Below, one piece after another: positions 33,154 to 41,765 of a stretch of DNA of 64,000 nt. Source of the DNA: Sphingosinicella microcystinivorans. Lineage in GTDB: Bacteria; Pseudomonadota; Alphaproteobacteria; Sphingomonadales; Sphingomonadaceae. The notes under the pieces are model-generated. The model ran no database searches. It saw only the letters and a program-made list of their open reading frames with translations, and had not been told where the DNA came from. The stretch spans positions 1 through 64,000 of the forward strand of contig NZ_RBWX01000010.1 in NCBI RefSeq assembly GCF_003634215.1. The letters are read 5' to 3'. A program made the position numbers and the translations under genes. Position 1 is the first letter of the stretch. Every line of letters begins with the position of its first letter.

Positions 33154-34317
33154 ATGGATTTCCAGCTCAACGAACAGCAGGTGGAACTGCAGGAAGCCGC
33201 ACGTCGCTTCGCACGCGAAACGCTGCCGACACTTGCGCAGGAACTCGAAAAGACGAACCAGCCCGTGCCGCATGAGATGGTGAAGCGGTACGGAGGCCTT
33301 GGCTTTCTGGGGATCAATGTCGATCCGGCCTATGGCGGGTTGGGCCTCTCCAATCTTGAGGCGCTGCTGGTGGTGGAGGAATTCGCCAAGATTTCCGGCG
33401 CGGTCGCGTTTCCGGTATTCGAAGCGTGCGCAGGGCCGGTGAAGGCAATCGAGCGCTTCGGCTCCGAAACGCTGAAACAGCGGGCGATACCGCCAGTCTG
33501 TCGCGGTGAGGCTATTATTGCGATTTCCATGTCCGAAGCGGAAGCCGGAACCGCGCTTACCGATCTACGCACGCGCGGCACAATCGAGGGCGATACTGTC
33601 GTGCTGAATGGCGCAAAGCGCTGGTGCTCCGGCGGTGGCCATGCCGACGCTTACCTTGTCTACTGCCGTCTTTCCGATGCGCCGGGCGCGAAGGGCATTG
33701 GCGCCGTTTATGTGGAAAAGGACACGCCGGGCCTCAGCTTCGGTCAACCTGAAACGCTGATGGGCTTCCGCGGCGTGCCGTCGAGCGACATCTATCTGGA
33801 GGACGTGCGCGTTCCGCTGGACAATATGGTGGTTCCTGCCGGCGGTTTTTCCAAGCTGATGGAAGCGTTCGATCTGGAACGCTGTGGCAATGCTACAATG
33901 TCGTTGGCGCAGGCGGCTGCGGCGCTTGAGGACGTGCTGGAGTATGTTCAGGAGCGCAAGCAGTTCGGCCGTGCGCTGGTTGAATTCCAGGCGGTTCAGA
34001 TTCGCCTGGCCGAGATGAAGATGAAGGTGGAGGCCGCCCGTCTTCTAATCCATCGCGCGGCAGCCAATGCGGCCAATGGGCATCCCAGCATTCTGGATTC
34101 ATCGCTGGCCAAATGCTACGCGAACTCGATTTCGCGGGAAGTGACCGGCGATGCGATGCAGTTGATGGGCGCTTATGGCTATTCGAGCGAGTTTGCGATG
34201 GAGCGGCGGCTTCGCGATGCCTGGGGTTGGGGGATCGCCGGTGGCGCGATCGATATCCAGAAGGTCAATATCGCATCGGCCATGGTTGGACGCCGGTTCG
34301 ACCAGCGCCGCGCCTGA
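33154..34317 (+). CDS. Acyl-CoA dehydrogenase
   Basis: 387 residues from ATG 33154, with AGGAGAG six bases upstream. An earlier in-frame ATG (33118) has no such signal. The acyl-CoA dehydrogenase fold is evident: FARETLPTLAQELEK, AISMSEAEAGTALTDLRT, FRGVPSSDIYLEDVRVP and ERKQFGRALVEFQAVQIRLAEM, with MQLMGAYGYSSEFAMERRLRDAWGWGIAGGAIDIQKV near the C-terminus. The usual Glu base of IYEGT is replaced by the GGAIDIQ segment, as in several acyl-CoA dehydrogenase subgroups using another Glu. It precedes the IclR gene by 24 bases. FAD-dependent alpha,beta-desaturation is expected. Confidence 0.9.
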   Translation: MDFQLNEQQVELQEAARRFARETLPTLAQELEKTNQPVPHEMVKRYGGLGFLGINVDPAYGGLGLSNLEALLVVEEFAKISGAVAFPVFEACAGPVKAIERFGSETLKQRAIPPVCRGEAIIAISMSEAEAGTALTDLRTRGTIEGDTVVLNGAKRWCSGGGHADAYLVYCRLSDAPGAKGIGAVYVEKDTPGLSFGQPETLMGFRGVPSSDIYLEDVRVPLDNMVVPAGGFSKLMEAFDLERCGNATMSLAQAAAALEDVLEYVQERKQFGRALVEFQAVQIRLAEMKMKVEAARLLIHRAAANAANGHPSILDSSLAKCYANSISREVTGDAMQLMGAYGYSSEFAMERRLRDAWGWGIAGGAIDIQKVNIASAMVGRRFDQRRA

Positions 34318-34341
34318 TATGCGCCGGGCGGTGGCGGCGCG

Positions 34342-35109
34342 ATGAGCACGGAGGAACGCCGGCCGACCGGTATCGTCGTTCGTCCGGTGGTGAATGCGGT
34401 TGCGATACTGCGTCACCTTGCCGATACGCCGGGGCCTCACACCGCAACCACTGTGTCCCGGGCCTTGTCGATCAACCCGAGCACCTGCTTCAACATCCTG
34501 CGCACCTTGCTGGGTGAGCGGGTGATCGATTTCGATCCGGTCACGAAGAGCTATTCCGCCGGTCACGGCCTCGCCAAGCTCGCGCGGAACCTGCCGCAGG
34601 ATGCCGGGCTCCAGGCCGCGCGGCCCTTGCTGCGACAACTGGCCGATACGTATCGCCTTACTGTCTGCCTGTGGCAGCGCGTTGATCCTGATCGGATCGT
34701 GGCGGTTCTGGTCGAACCGATCGCGTCCGATTTCCGCGTTCATTGCCGGGTCGGTCAGCGATTGCCCTTGCTGATGGGGTCGGCTGGCCGTGCACTCGGC
34801 CCTTATCTCGGTCTGGATGAAGCCGCGCTCAAGCGCGCATTCTCGGAATTGCGCTGGGCAAGGCCGATCAGCTTCGACAGCTACTGGGCCGAGATGGAAG
34901 ACGCGCGCGCGCTCGGATACGCCATCGACGATGGCCATTTTGCAAGTGGTCTCGTCACGATATCAGCCCCCGTTCTCGACCGTGGGAGTGTCGCGCGTTA
35001 CGCCGTCACCAGCCTTGCCTTCCGTAGCGAATTCGATGCGGAGGCGCGCAAGGCGCTGGGCGAAGATCTAGCATCGCTGAGCCGCGAACTGCGCGATATC
35101 CTGTTCTAA
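34342..35109 (+). CDS. IclR-family transcriptional regulator
   Basis: 255 residues from ATG 34342. A winged helix-turn-helix (VNAVAILRHLADTPGPHTATTVSRALSINPSTCFNILRTLLGERVI) is followed by the IclR effector domain (VGQRLPLLMGSAGRALGPYL and ALGYAIDDGHFASGLVTISAPVLDRG). IclR proteins respond to aromatic or acyl intermediates. Located 24 bases after the acyl-CoA dehydrogenase, it is likely cotranscribed with it and could control the divergent operon through the palindromes at 32988-33058. Its 3' end overlaps the convergent amidohydrolase gene by four bases. Confidence 0.93.
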   Translation: MSTEERRPTGIVVRPVVNAVAILRHLADTPGPHTATTVSRALSINPSTCFNILRTLLGERVIDFDPVTKSYSAGHGLAKLARNLPQDAGLQAARPLLRQLADTYRLTVCLWQRVDPDRIVAVLVEPIASDFRVHCRVGQRLPLLMGSAGRALGPYLGLDEAALKRAFSELRWARPISFDSYWAEMEDARALGYAIDDGHFASGLVTISAPVLDRGSVARYAVTSLAFRSEFDAEARKALGEDLASLSRELRDILF

Positions 35110-36122
35110 ATCCTGTAGGTTTCCGCTGCCGTCTTGTAGAACAGGGCCGCCTTTTCGGTGTGGTTTGCGCTGGCTGCGATATGCTTGAAGGCATTCCAGA
35201 TGGTGCGGTAGTTACCTGAAACACGGTCCACTGGATAATTGCTTTCGAACATCGCCCTGTCGTGGCCAAATGCTGTGATCGCAGTCTCGATATACGGTGC
35301 CCAGGCGGCGGCAAGTTTCCGTGATCCCGGCGGCGTTGGCTGTTTGCGGAATCCGAACCCTGCCAGCGCCATGCCAAGCCCGCCGAGCTTCACCCTGACA
35401 TTGGGGCGCTGCGCGAGATCATTCAGCGCGCTAGACCACGCCGCGAACACCTCCGCGCGCTGATCCTTGTAGGGGCCGATGCCGATCACGCCGCCCAGAT
35501 GATCGAGGACGAAGATCGTGTCGGGGCAGGCATCCGCTGCGGCGGCGACCTCGTCCAATTGCGTGAAATAGGTCCAGACATCGAATGTCAGACCCATGCG
35601 GCCAAGCGTGGCAATGCCGTCGCGCACCGCCGGCTCGTTCAGCATATGTGCCCGCGTCGGATAGGCGCCGTGGAGCTTTTCGCTTTCGTGCCAGGCGGTG
35701 GCGTGGCGCACACCGCGAAATCGCTCCGGCGCGGCGGCGATATGCGCGGCGAGTACAGGCTCCACGCCTGCGCCCAGCGTTAGATCGGCATAACCAACGA
35801 TGGCAGCCGCAGCCGCGATGGGGCCAGCCGCGCCGGACAGCGGCTTGTGCAATGTCTCGACAACGAAATCGGTTTCACCGATGGGGCGCAGTTCCATCGG
35901 GCCGTCCGGCCGGTAGCCCGACAGGCATTCGACATAGCCCGTCGCAACGATCCTGTGCCCGCAATCGAGATCTGCCAGCAACGCGGCGGCCAGATAGGTG
36001 TGGCCGCCGCGATCCCAGAGGTGATGATGCGGATCGATGATCGGCAGGTCGGGAGCAAGGATCGGTTCGGGCGGCGTGAGTGCCAGCCAGTTGTCGAGAT
36101 CCTGAGGCGAGGATGCTCTCAA
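35106..36122 (-). CDS. Amidohydrolase-2 family (TIM-barrel) hydrolase
   Basis: 338 residues from TTG 36122, whose bases overlap the SDR stop in TTGA (36119-36122). No ATG is near. It shows IIDPHHHLWD near residue 30 (two metal His), FRGVRHATAWH, FVLDHLGG and MFESNYPVD, the sequence set of the L-rhamnono/fucono-lactonase-like amidohydrolases (COG3618 type). Lactone hydrolysis is the commonest activity. It is the last gene of a four-gene leftward operon (CoA ligase, hydratase, SDR, this enzyme), consistent with opening a lactone or cyclic ester. Confidence 0.85.
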   Translation of the reverse strand: MRASSPQDLDNWLALTPPEPILAPDLPIIDPHHHLWDRGGHTYLAAALLADLDCGHRIVATGYVECLSGYRPDGPMELRPIGETDFVVETLHKPLSGAAGPIAAAAAIVGYADLTLGAGVEPVLAAHIAAAPERFRGVRHATAWHESEKLHGAYPTRAHMLNEPAVRDGIATLGRMGLTFDVWTYFTQLDEVAAAADACPDTIFVLDHLGGVIGIGPYKDQRAEVFAAWSSALNDLAQRPNVRVKLGGLGMALAGFGFRKQPTPPGSRKLAAAWAPYIETAITAFGHDRAMFESNYPVDRVSGNYRTIWNAFKHIAASANHTEKAALFYKTAAETYRI

Positions 36123-36865
36123 AGCATGCGTCCGCCATCGACGACAAGCGTTTGGCCATGGATGTAACTCGCGAGCGGCGAGGCAAGGAACAACGCGGCT
36201 CCCGCCATGTCGTCGGGCGTGCCGAGCCGGTTGGCCGGAATGCCCTTCAGCCGCGCGGCGAGGCGGTCCGGATCGTCGACCGTCACCTTGGTCAGCCGCG
36301 TGTCAACCAGGCCCGGCGCGACGGCGTTGACGCGGATGCCTTCCCGCGCCCACGCCTGAGCGAGCACGCGCGTAAGGCCGAGTGCGCCTGCTTTCGAGGC
36401 GGCATAGGCAGGGTTGCCGCGTGTCGGCCGGAATGCGCCCACCGAATTGATGAAGATCACCGATCCGCCCACCGCGGCCAGCATCTCGCGAAATCGGGAT
36501 GCGCAGTTCATCAGGCTGTTGAGATTGACGTCAACGACCTTGCGGAAGGAATCGAGATCGAATTCCTGCCTTTGATACAGTGCCAGCCCCTGTGAGCAGA
36601 CGAGCACATCGAGCCTGTCGAACGGCGCTTCATACGCCATGACCGCATCCGAATTTGCCGCGTCCATCTGGCCATAAGCGAGGCCGGCAAGATCGCCATC
36701 TTCACCCGCGTAATCAGCTGGGCTGGAGCGCCTGCCCCAGATGTGAGTTTCCGCGCCGGCATCGCGCAGTGCGCATGCAATGCCGTTGCCGATCCCTGTC
36801 GTTCCGCCCACCACCAGCGCAACCTTGCCGGTGAAGTCGAACGCCTTTGCGAGGTCGAGGCTCAC
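36119..36865 (-). CDS. Short-chain dehydrogenase/reductase (SDR)
   Basis: 248 residues from GTG 36865, overlapping the hydratase stop in GTGA. The frame is open upstream but in another gene's DNA. It contains GGTTGIGNGIA, CSQGLALY at the NNAG position, a Ser in FINSVGAF with YAASK thirteen and seventeen residues on, and IHGQTLVVDGGRML. The CSQG replacement for NNAG is mildly unusual. It is probably a beta-ketoacyl-CoA or hydroxyacyl-CoA reductase-like step in the operon, next to the CoA ligase and hydratase. Confidence 0.9.
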   Translation of the reverse strand: MSLDLAKAFDFTGKVALVVGGTTGIGNGIACALRDAGAETHIWGRRSSPADYAGEDGDLAGLAYGQMDAANSDAVMAYEAPFDRLDVLVCSQGLALYQRQEFDLDSFRKVVDVNLNSLMNCASRFREMLAAVGGSVIFINSVGAFRPTRGNPAYAASKAGALGLTRVLAQAWAREGIRVNAVAPGLVDTRLTKVTVDDPDRLAARLKGIPANRLGTPDDMAGAALFLASPLASYIHGQTLVVDGGRML

Positions 36866-37668
36866 AGCGGGGTGTTCGGGTTGAAGGAGGGCGGACGCTT
36901 CTCGAGGTGTGCGGCAAGGCCTTCCTTCACTTCTGGCCCCGCGAAACCAAGCATCTCGAGCGCGAGGCTGGTTTCGAACACCGGCCATGCCATGCGCATC
37001 CAGTTGTTGAGCGAATGCTTGGTCCAGCGAATTGCCGATGGCGCAGCCTGCGCCAGATCGAGCGCGACTTCGAGTGCGGTTTCCTGCAACTTGTCATCGT
37101 CGACACACATGGTGATGAGGCCGATGCGCTCGGCTTCCTCGGCGGTCAGTGCCTTGCCCGACATAAGATAATATTTGGTGCGGGCCATGCCGCAAAGCAG
37201 CGGCCAGATGATCGCTGCATGATCGCCCGCCGCGACGCCAAGGCGGACGTGGCCATCGGCCAGCTTTGCCGAACGCGCCATGATCGTAACGTCGGAAAGG
37301 ATCGCCGCCGCAAGACCGCCGCCCGCCGCCGCGCCGTTGATCGCCGAGACGAGCGGCTTTGAGAAATTGAGCATGTTGAGGACGAGATTGCGTCCGTCCT
37401 TCCACATGCGGGCCTTCCAGTCGAAGTCGTTGATGACCGCATCTTCCAGCGCGAAATCGCCGCCGGCGGAGAATGCGCGACCTTCGCCGGTCAGGATCGC
37501 CACGCTGGTGTCGGGATCTTCCTCGACATGCCTCCAGATCTCGGAAATGGCGTGATGCATGTCGAAATCCATCGCGTTCATTTTCCCGCGCGACATAGTG
37601 ATGCGCAGGATGCGGTCGGCAGGACGGTCGAGTTTCAGCGATTCATATTCAGGATACTGATAGGCCAT
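36862..37668 (-). CDS. Enoyl-CoA hydratase/isomerase family protein, HVxxG-AGD subgroup
   Basis: 268 residues from ATG 37668. The crotonase oxyanion loop is present (GEGRAFSAGGDFAL and INGAAAGGGLAAAILSDVTIMA). Where hydratases carry their first catalytic Glu, this protein has LADGHVRLGVAAGDHAAIIWPLL, the HVxxG-x-x-AGD variant of a crotonase subgroup. A simple trans-enoyl hydratase reaction is therefore less certain, and hydrolase, isomerase or lyase chemistry is possible. It is positioned 40 bases after the CoA ligase and coupled to the SDR, so it acts on the CoA ester. Confidence 0.88.
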   Translation of the reverse strand: MAYQYPEYESLKLDRPADRILRITMSRGKMNAMDFDMHHAISEIWRHVEEDPDTSVAILTGEGRAFSAGGDFALEDAVINDFDWKARMWKDGRNLVLNMLNFSKPLVSAINGAAAGGGLAAAILSDVTIMARSAKLADGHVRLGVAAGDHAAIIWPLLCGMARTKYYLMSGKALTAEEAERIGLITMCVDDDKLQETALEVALDLAQAAPSAIRWTKHSLNNWMRMAWPVFETSLALEMLGFAGPEVKEGLAAHLEKRPPSFNPNTPL

Positions 37669-37708
37669 TGTTTGTCCTTGTCGGAGGCTGGGAGGCGGCC
37701 GCAAATAA

Positions 37709-39289
37709 TCAGGATTGCGGCCAGTAGGGATCGCGAAGTGCGCGCTTGAGAATCTTGTCGTGGGTCGCGCGCGGGAACGTCTCGCGGAACTCGACGCGCG
37801 AAACGCGCTGCCAGTGCCCGAGCTGGGGATTGCCCCATTCGCGCAATTCCTCTTCGCTGATGTCATGCCCTTCGCGCTTGATTGCGAGCAGCAGCGGCGT
37901 TTCCACCCAGCGCTCGTGCGGGATGCCGATGGCCGCGACCTCGGCCACAGCCGGGTGGCGCATGAACACGTCCTCGATATCGGACGCGTAGACGTTGATG
38001 CCTCCGGACTTAATCATGTCCTTCACGCGGCCTGCGATATACAGATAGCCATCTTCGTCCATGCGCCCGAGATCGCCGGAGCGCAGAAACGTTCGGCCTC
38101 TGTGGTCGTGCCACGTCATTTTGGCGGTTGCCTCGGGATTGTTGTAATACCCCGTCATCAGCGCCGGACCGTATCCGGCGATATCTCCGACTTCGCCCGG
38201 AGGCAGCACATTTCCGTCATCGTCGAGAATGACGAGTTCGCCCCCGAAGAGAGCGAGGCCGACGGTCTTGCCCTTGCCGGGCAGCGCCTTGTCCTCGGGC
38301 GATGCGAGCGTGCTGAAGCCTTCGGTGATGCCGTAGCATTCATAGAGTCGGACGTGCGGAAGCTGTTCCTGCAGAAGATCGACAGTCGTCGATGCGATGG
38401 CCTGCCCGCCGCTCATCAGCACCTTGAGCGAAGACGTATCGTAGTTGCCAACGACGCCGGACTCGACGAGCACGATGAACTGCGTCGGCACCGCGAAGGC
38501 GTGCGTGCAGCCGTGATCCTGGACCGTCTGGAGAAAGGCGTCCGCCGAAAACTTCTTCATCAGTACGGTGGTGCCGCCAAGATATACCGCCGGCAGCATC
38601 GTGATCCACGTGCCGTTGGTGTAGAGCGGCGTGGAGCAGAGCGGCACGGAAAACCGCGTCATCTCAAGCCCTGGACCGAAACCCAGCGTGTAGATGTGGC
38701 GCGCAAGCTGGCTGTGCTCGATGCCCTTCGGTGCGCCGGTTGAACCAGATGAGTAGATGATGTTCATGGGGTCGGCCATCGTCAGGCCGACATCGGGTTC
38801 CTGCTCCGATCCGGTCGCAAGGATAGGTTCCGCGATGCGCCAGCCTGGCGCCTCTCCACCCACCACAAAGAAGCCGTCCGCATCAACCTTGCCGAGTTCG
38901 CCGCGCACCGCGTCGACGCTTTGCGTCGCGTCTGCGTCGGCGAACAGGAAGCGCGCGTCGCAATTGTTGATGGTCGCGGCAAGGCCGTCCGCCGACATCA
39001 TGCGATTGAGCGGGACGATCACGCCGCCGGCCTTCACCGTGCCCCAGATCAGCTCGAACATCAGGATCGAGCTGTTCATGACGAGGCAAACCTTGTCACC
39101 CTTCTTCAGGCCAAGGTCGATCAGCGCGTTGCCGACCACGTTGGTGCGGCGGTGAAAGTCTGTCCAGCTGAGCTGGTTCTCGCCGCAGATCACGGCGGGT
39201 TTATCCCGGAAACGTGCGGCGTTGATCCGGATCATGTCGGTGAAGAGCAAGCCGGGTTGATCCAGAATTGCGCCCGATGACATGCTCAT
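37709..39289 (-). CDS. AMP-forming acyl-CoA ligase
   Basis: 526 residues if ATG 39289 is used, which has GGGAG five bases upstream. ATG 39301 and ATG 39319 are possible alternatives. The P-loop-like motif is IIYSSGSTGAPKGIEHS, A5 region YGITEGFSTL, A7/A8 region GDLGRMDEDGYLYIAGRVKDMIKSGGINVYASDIE and a C-terminal Lys in THDKILKRALR. It forms an acyl-adenylate then a CoA thioester of a carboxylic substrate. It begins a leftward operon and is divergently arranged from the duplicated-family gene at 39387, with 97 bases between them. Confidence 0.92.
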   Translation of the reverse strand: MSMSSGAILDQPGLLFTDMIRINAARFRDKPAVICGENQLSWTDFHRRTNVVGNALIDLGLKKGDKVCLVMNSSILMFELIWGTVKAGGVIVPLNRMMSADGLAATINNCDARFLFADADATQSVDAVRGELGKVDADGFFVVGGEAPGWRIAEPILATGSEQEPDVGLTMADPMNIIYSSGSTGAPKGIEHSQLARHIYTLGFGPGLEMTRFSVPLCSTPLYTNGTWITMLPAVYLGGTTVLMKKFSADAFLQTVQDHGCTHAFAVPTQFIVLVESGVVGNYDTSSLKVLMSGGQAIASTTVDLLQEQLPHVRLYECYGITEGFSTLASPEDKALPGKGKTVGLALFGGELVILDDDGNVLPPGEVGDIAGYGPALMTGYYNNPEATAKMTWHDHRGRTFLRSGDLGRMDEDGYLYIAGRVKDMIKSGGINVYASDIEDVFMRHPAVAEVAAIGIPHERWVETPLLLAIKREGHDISEEELREWGNPQLGHWQRVSRVEFRETFPRATHDKILKRALRDPYWPQS

Positions 39290-39386
39290 TCTCACTCCCA
39301 TTTGCCCCTTGGCAGTCATGTTGTGTTTGCAATTACGCCATGATACATATAAAATCTGACACGGCAAAATATATTTGGAGGTGGAT

Positions 39387-40229
39387 TTGAGCGCCGATTT
39401 GCAGTACGAAATGGTCCGGACCGCGCGTGGGGCGGTCATAGCGGTCGATAGTGCTGCCGACATTACCGAGGTTAATCGCGGCTCGGATGTCATGGTGACA
39501 GCCTCGTACATTGGCGTTCTGCCTGCCCGGCTGGCGATGGATCATGCGCCCCGTGCAGTGCTCGGCTTCGATGGCGGGGTGGGGCCGGAAGGCGCGGGAA
39601 TGGCCGGGGTTTGGTATTATGAGGCGCTGAACGTGCCGGCCGCCGCGATAGACGTCATGTCGATCATTCTGGGCGATGGCGTGGATGCCTATGAGAACGG
39701 TGTCGTCAGCTTCGCTAACCGACCGGCGCGTGACTGCGGGGTAGAGGTCGGCATGGCGGTCAGCACCGCCGCGCGGCTCATGCTTGATAATGATCCGGGT
39801 TTGCCGAGCGCGTATCAGGTGACCAATCGCACCAGCGTTGAACAGGGGCCGGACGGTCGCGAGGTGATCGTCACGGATTCCATCGTCTTTGGTATCGAGG
39901 CGGACAAACGCAATGTGCTGGTGACGGCGGGGCACACCGGTCGCAGCGGCGCGCGGCATATCGAGACGGTGCGTCCGTTCGGCTTCATCTGTTCGGATGG
40001 CGGCCGTGGGCGCAATGATTCCGGCATGGCGGGTCTGCCCATCGTCAATGCTGCAGGCATCGCCGGTGCGACGGTGGATGCGCGGCTGGCGCGATTGGGC
40101 GACGGCATGAGCACATACCGCGACGGCATCATCAGCGCGGCGAACGAACTGGCGCTGGCGTGCGGCGTGCGGATTGGCATGGCCGCGCGTGAAGCGGCGA
40201 GCCTGCTCGTAAACCGCAAGGCAGACTGA
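39387..40229 (+). CDS. Uncharacterised internally duplicated protein, paralogue A
   Basis: 280 residues from TTG 39387, preceded by GGAGG (39377-39381). I do not recognise the family. Two halves are related: each has a D-S segment, then (V)(M/L)VTA-x-x-(I/T)G, a (G)F-x-x-DGG-x-G loop, an Ala/Gly-rich helix and a final GD-x-x-x-Y-x-x-G-(V/I)-(V/I)-S-x-(A)N motif with GV-x-x-GM. The repeat units are about 110 residues. The protein has no signal peptide or transmembrane helix, so it is likely cytoplasmic. It starts a rightward operon (ALDH, GMC dehydrogenase, paralogue B, GntR) and is closely related to paralogue B. An Asp-rich loop may bind metal or a phosphate-containing ligand. Confidence 0.85.
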   Translation: MSADLQYEMVRTARGAVIAVDSAADITEVNRGSDVMVTASYIGVLPARLAMDHAPRAVLGFDGGVGPEGAGMAGVWYYEALNVPAAAIDVMSIILGDGVDAYENGVVSFANRPARDCGVEVGMAVSTAARLMLDNDPGLPSAYQVTNRTSVEQGPDGREVIVTDSIVFGIEADKRNVLVTAGHTGRSGARHIETVRPFGFICSDGGRGRNDSGMAGLPIVNAAGIAGATVDARLARLGDGMSTYRDGIISAANELALACGVRIGMAAREAASLLVNRKAD

Positions 40230-40280
40230 AATCTGAACCACTATCCTGACGGGCAGCCGTCACCCACGATACAGGAGAGA

Positions 40281-41765
40281 ATGCCCATGGCAGTACGTCC
40301 CGCCCTTCCGACCATTCCGGGGCTCGACAAGGTTTTCATCGGCGGGCGCTGGCAGGAATCGCGAGGCGGCGGCCTGGTCGACGTTATCTGCCCGGCGGAC
40401 GAGGAAGTCGTCGCGCAGGTCATGGACCCGTCCATCGCTGACGCTGACGCGGCAGCGTTGGCCGCGCATCAAGCCTTCGATACAGGGCCGTGGGCGCGCA
40501 TGTCGGTGCAGGATCGTGCGACCGTTTGCGAAAGGCTGGCCGATGCCATCGAGAAGCGCCTCGGCCTGCTCAATACGGCTTGGCTGCTCGAAGCCGGTGC
40601 GCCGATCGCGCATGGCGAGATGATCAACAGCGGTGCCGGCACGATGATCTGGCGCAACGCCATCGCGCAGGCCCGCGCCGCGAAGTTTGAAGAACGGCGG
40701 AGCGGTCCGCTGGGCGAAGCGGTCATCATTCATGAGCCGATCGGCAGTGTGCTCGCCGTGCTGACGTACAATGGGCCGGTTGTGCTGATGGGGATGAAGG
40801 TCATACCGGCGTTGCTTGCGGGCTGCACTGTGCTGATAAAGCCGGCGCCGGAATCTCCGCTGACGTCGCGCCTCATCGCCGATGCGATTGAAGAGGCTGA
40901 TTTCCCTGAGGGTGTGGTCAGTGTGCTGGCGGCGGGTACGGCCGTGACGCAGCATCTGGTGGAGCATCCGCTGATTGACATGATCGCGCTGACCGGCGGC
41001 ACTGCGATCGCGGTGGACGTGGTGAAGCGCAGCGCTGCGCGCCTTGCGCGCACTGCGCTTGAGCTTGGCGGAAAGTCCCCGGCGATCATCGCCGACGATG
41101 CGCCGCTGGAAACCGTCCTGCCGACGCTGATGGATGGCATGACGGGCTTTCTCGGTCAGGTCTGCGTCTGCCGCTCCCGCGTGCTTGTGTCCGAGCGTCG
41201 CTACGAGGAAGTGATTGACGCCTTCGGCAGCGCCTTCCGTGATCTGAAGGTCGGTCTGCCATGGGATTCGGACGTCGACTTCGGACCGCTTGCCGTGAAG
41301 CGTGGCCGGGACCGTGCCGAGGCGATGGTGCAGCGCGCCCGGGAACAGGGTGCCGAGGTCGTGGCCGGCGGTCGTCGCCCCGCACACATGAATAGGGGCT
41401 GGTATTACGAGCCGACGCTTCTGCGCAATGTCACAAATGATATGGAAATCGCCCAGGAAGAGGTCTTCGGTCCGGTGATCGGCGTCATTGCTTATCGTGA
41501 TCTCGACCACGCGATCGACATTGCCAATGACAGCAAGTTCGGCCTCGCTTCGTCCATCTACACGGCCGATCCGGATGTGGCGATGAACGTGGCGCGCCGT
41601 ATCCGGTCCGGAGGGGTCGCGGTCAATAATGCAGGCGTTTCGCTGACGGAGCCGTTCGGGGGATTCAAGCAGTCCGGCTGGGGTCGCGAATGCGGCGTCG
41701 AAGGCATCTTCGAATTCACCGACACCAAACAGGTGCTGCTGAGCGGAAGCTATCTCAATGCGTGA
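40281..41765 (+). CDS. Aldehyde dehydrogenase
   Basis: 494 residues from ATG 40281 (ATG 40287 is an equal alternative, AGGAG at 40273). The ALDH signatures are complete: AVLTYNGPVVLMGMKVIPALLAGCTVLIKP, the general-base Glu in ALELGGKSP and nucleophile Cys in GFLGQVCVCRSR. The GRECGVEGIFEFTDTKQV tail is typical. It oxidises an aldehyde to an acid with NAD(P). It overlaps the GMC dehydrogenase by eight bases, so the two likely convert an alcohol through the aldehyde to the acid for the CoA ligase. The substrate is unknown. Confidence 0.93.
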   Translation: MPMAVRPALPTIPGLDKVFIGGRWQESRGGGLVDVICPADEEVVAQVMDPSIADADAAALAAHQAFDTGPWARMSVQDRATVCERLADAIEKRLGLLNTAWLLEAGAPIAHGEMINSGAGTMIWRNAIAQARAAKFEERRSGPLGEAVIIHEPIGSVLAVLTYNGPVVLMGMKVIPALLAGCTVLIKPAPESPLTSRLIADAIEEADFPEGVVSVLAAGTAVTQHLVEHPLIDMIALTGGTAIAVDVVKRSAARLARTALELGGKSPAIIADDAPLETVLPTLMDGMTGFLGQVCVCRSRVLVSERRYEEVIDAFGSAFRDLKVGLPWDSDVDFGPLAVKRGRDRAEAMVQRAREQGAEVVAGGRRPAHMNRGWYYEPTLLRNVTNDMEIAQEEVFGPVIGVIAYRDLDHAIDIANDSKFGLASSIYTADPDVAMNVARRIRSGGVAVNNAGVSLTEPFGGFKQSGWGRECGVEGIFEFTDTKQVLLSGSYLNA

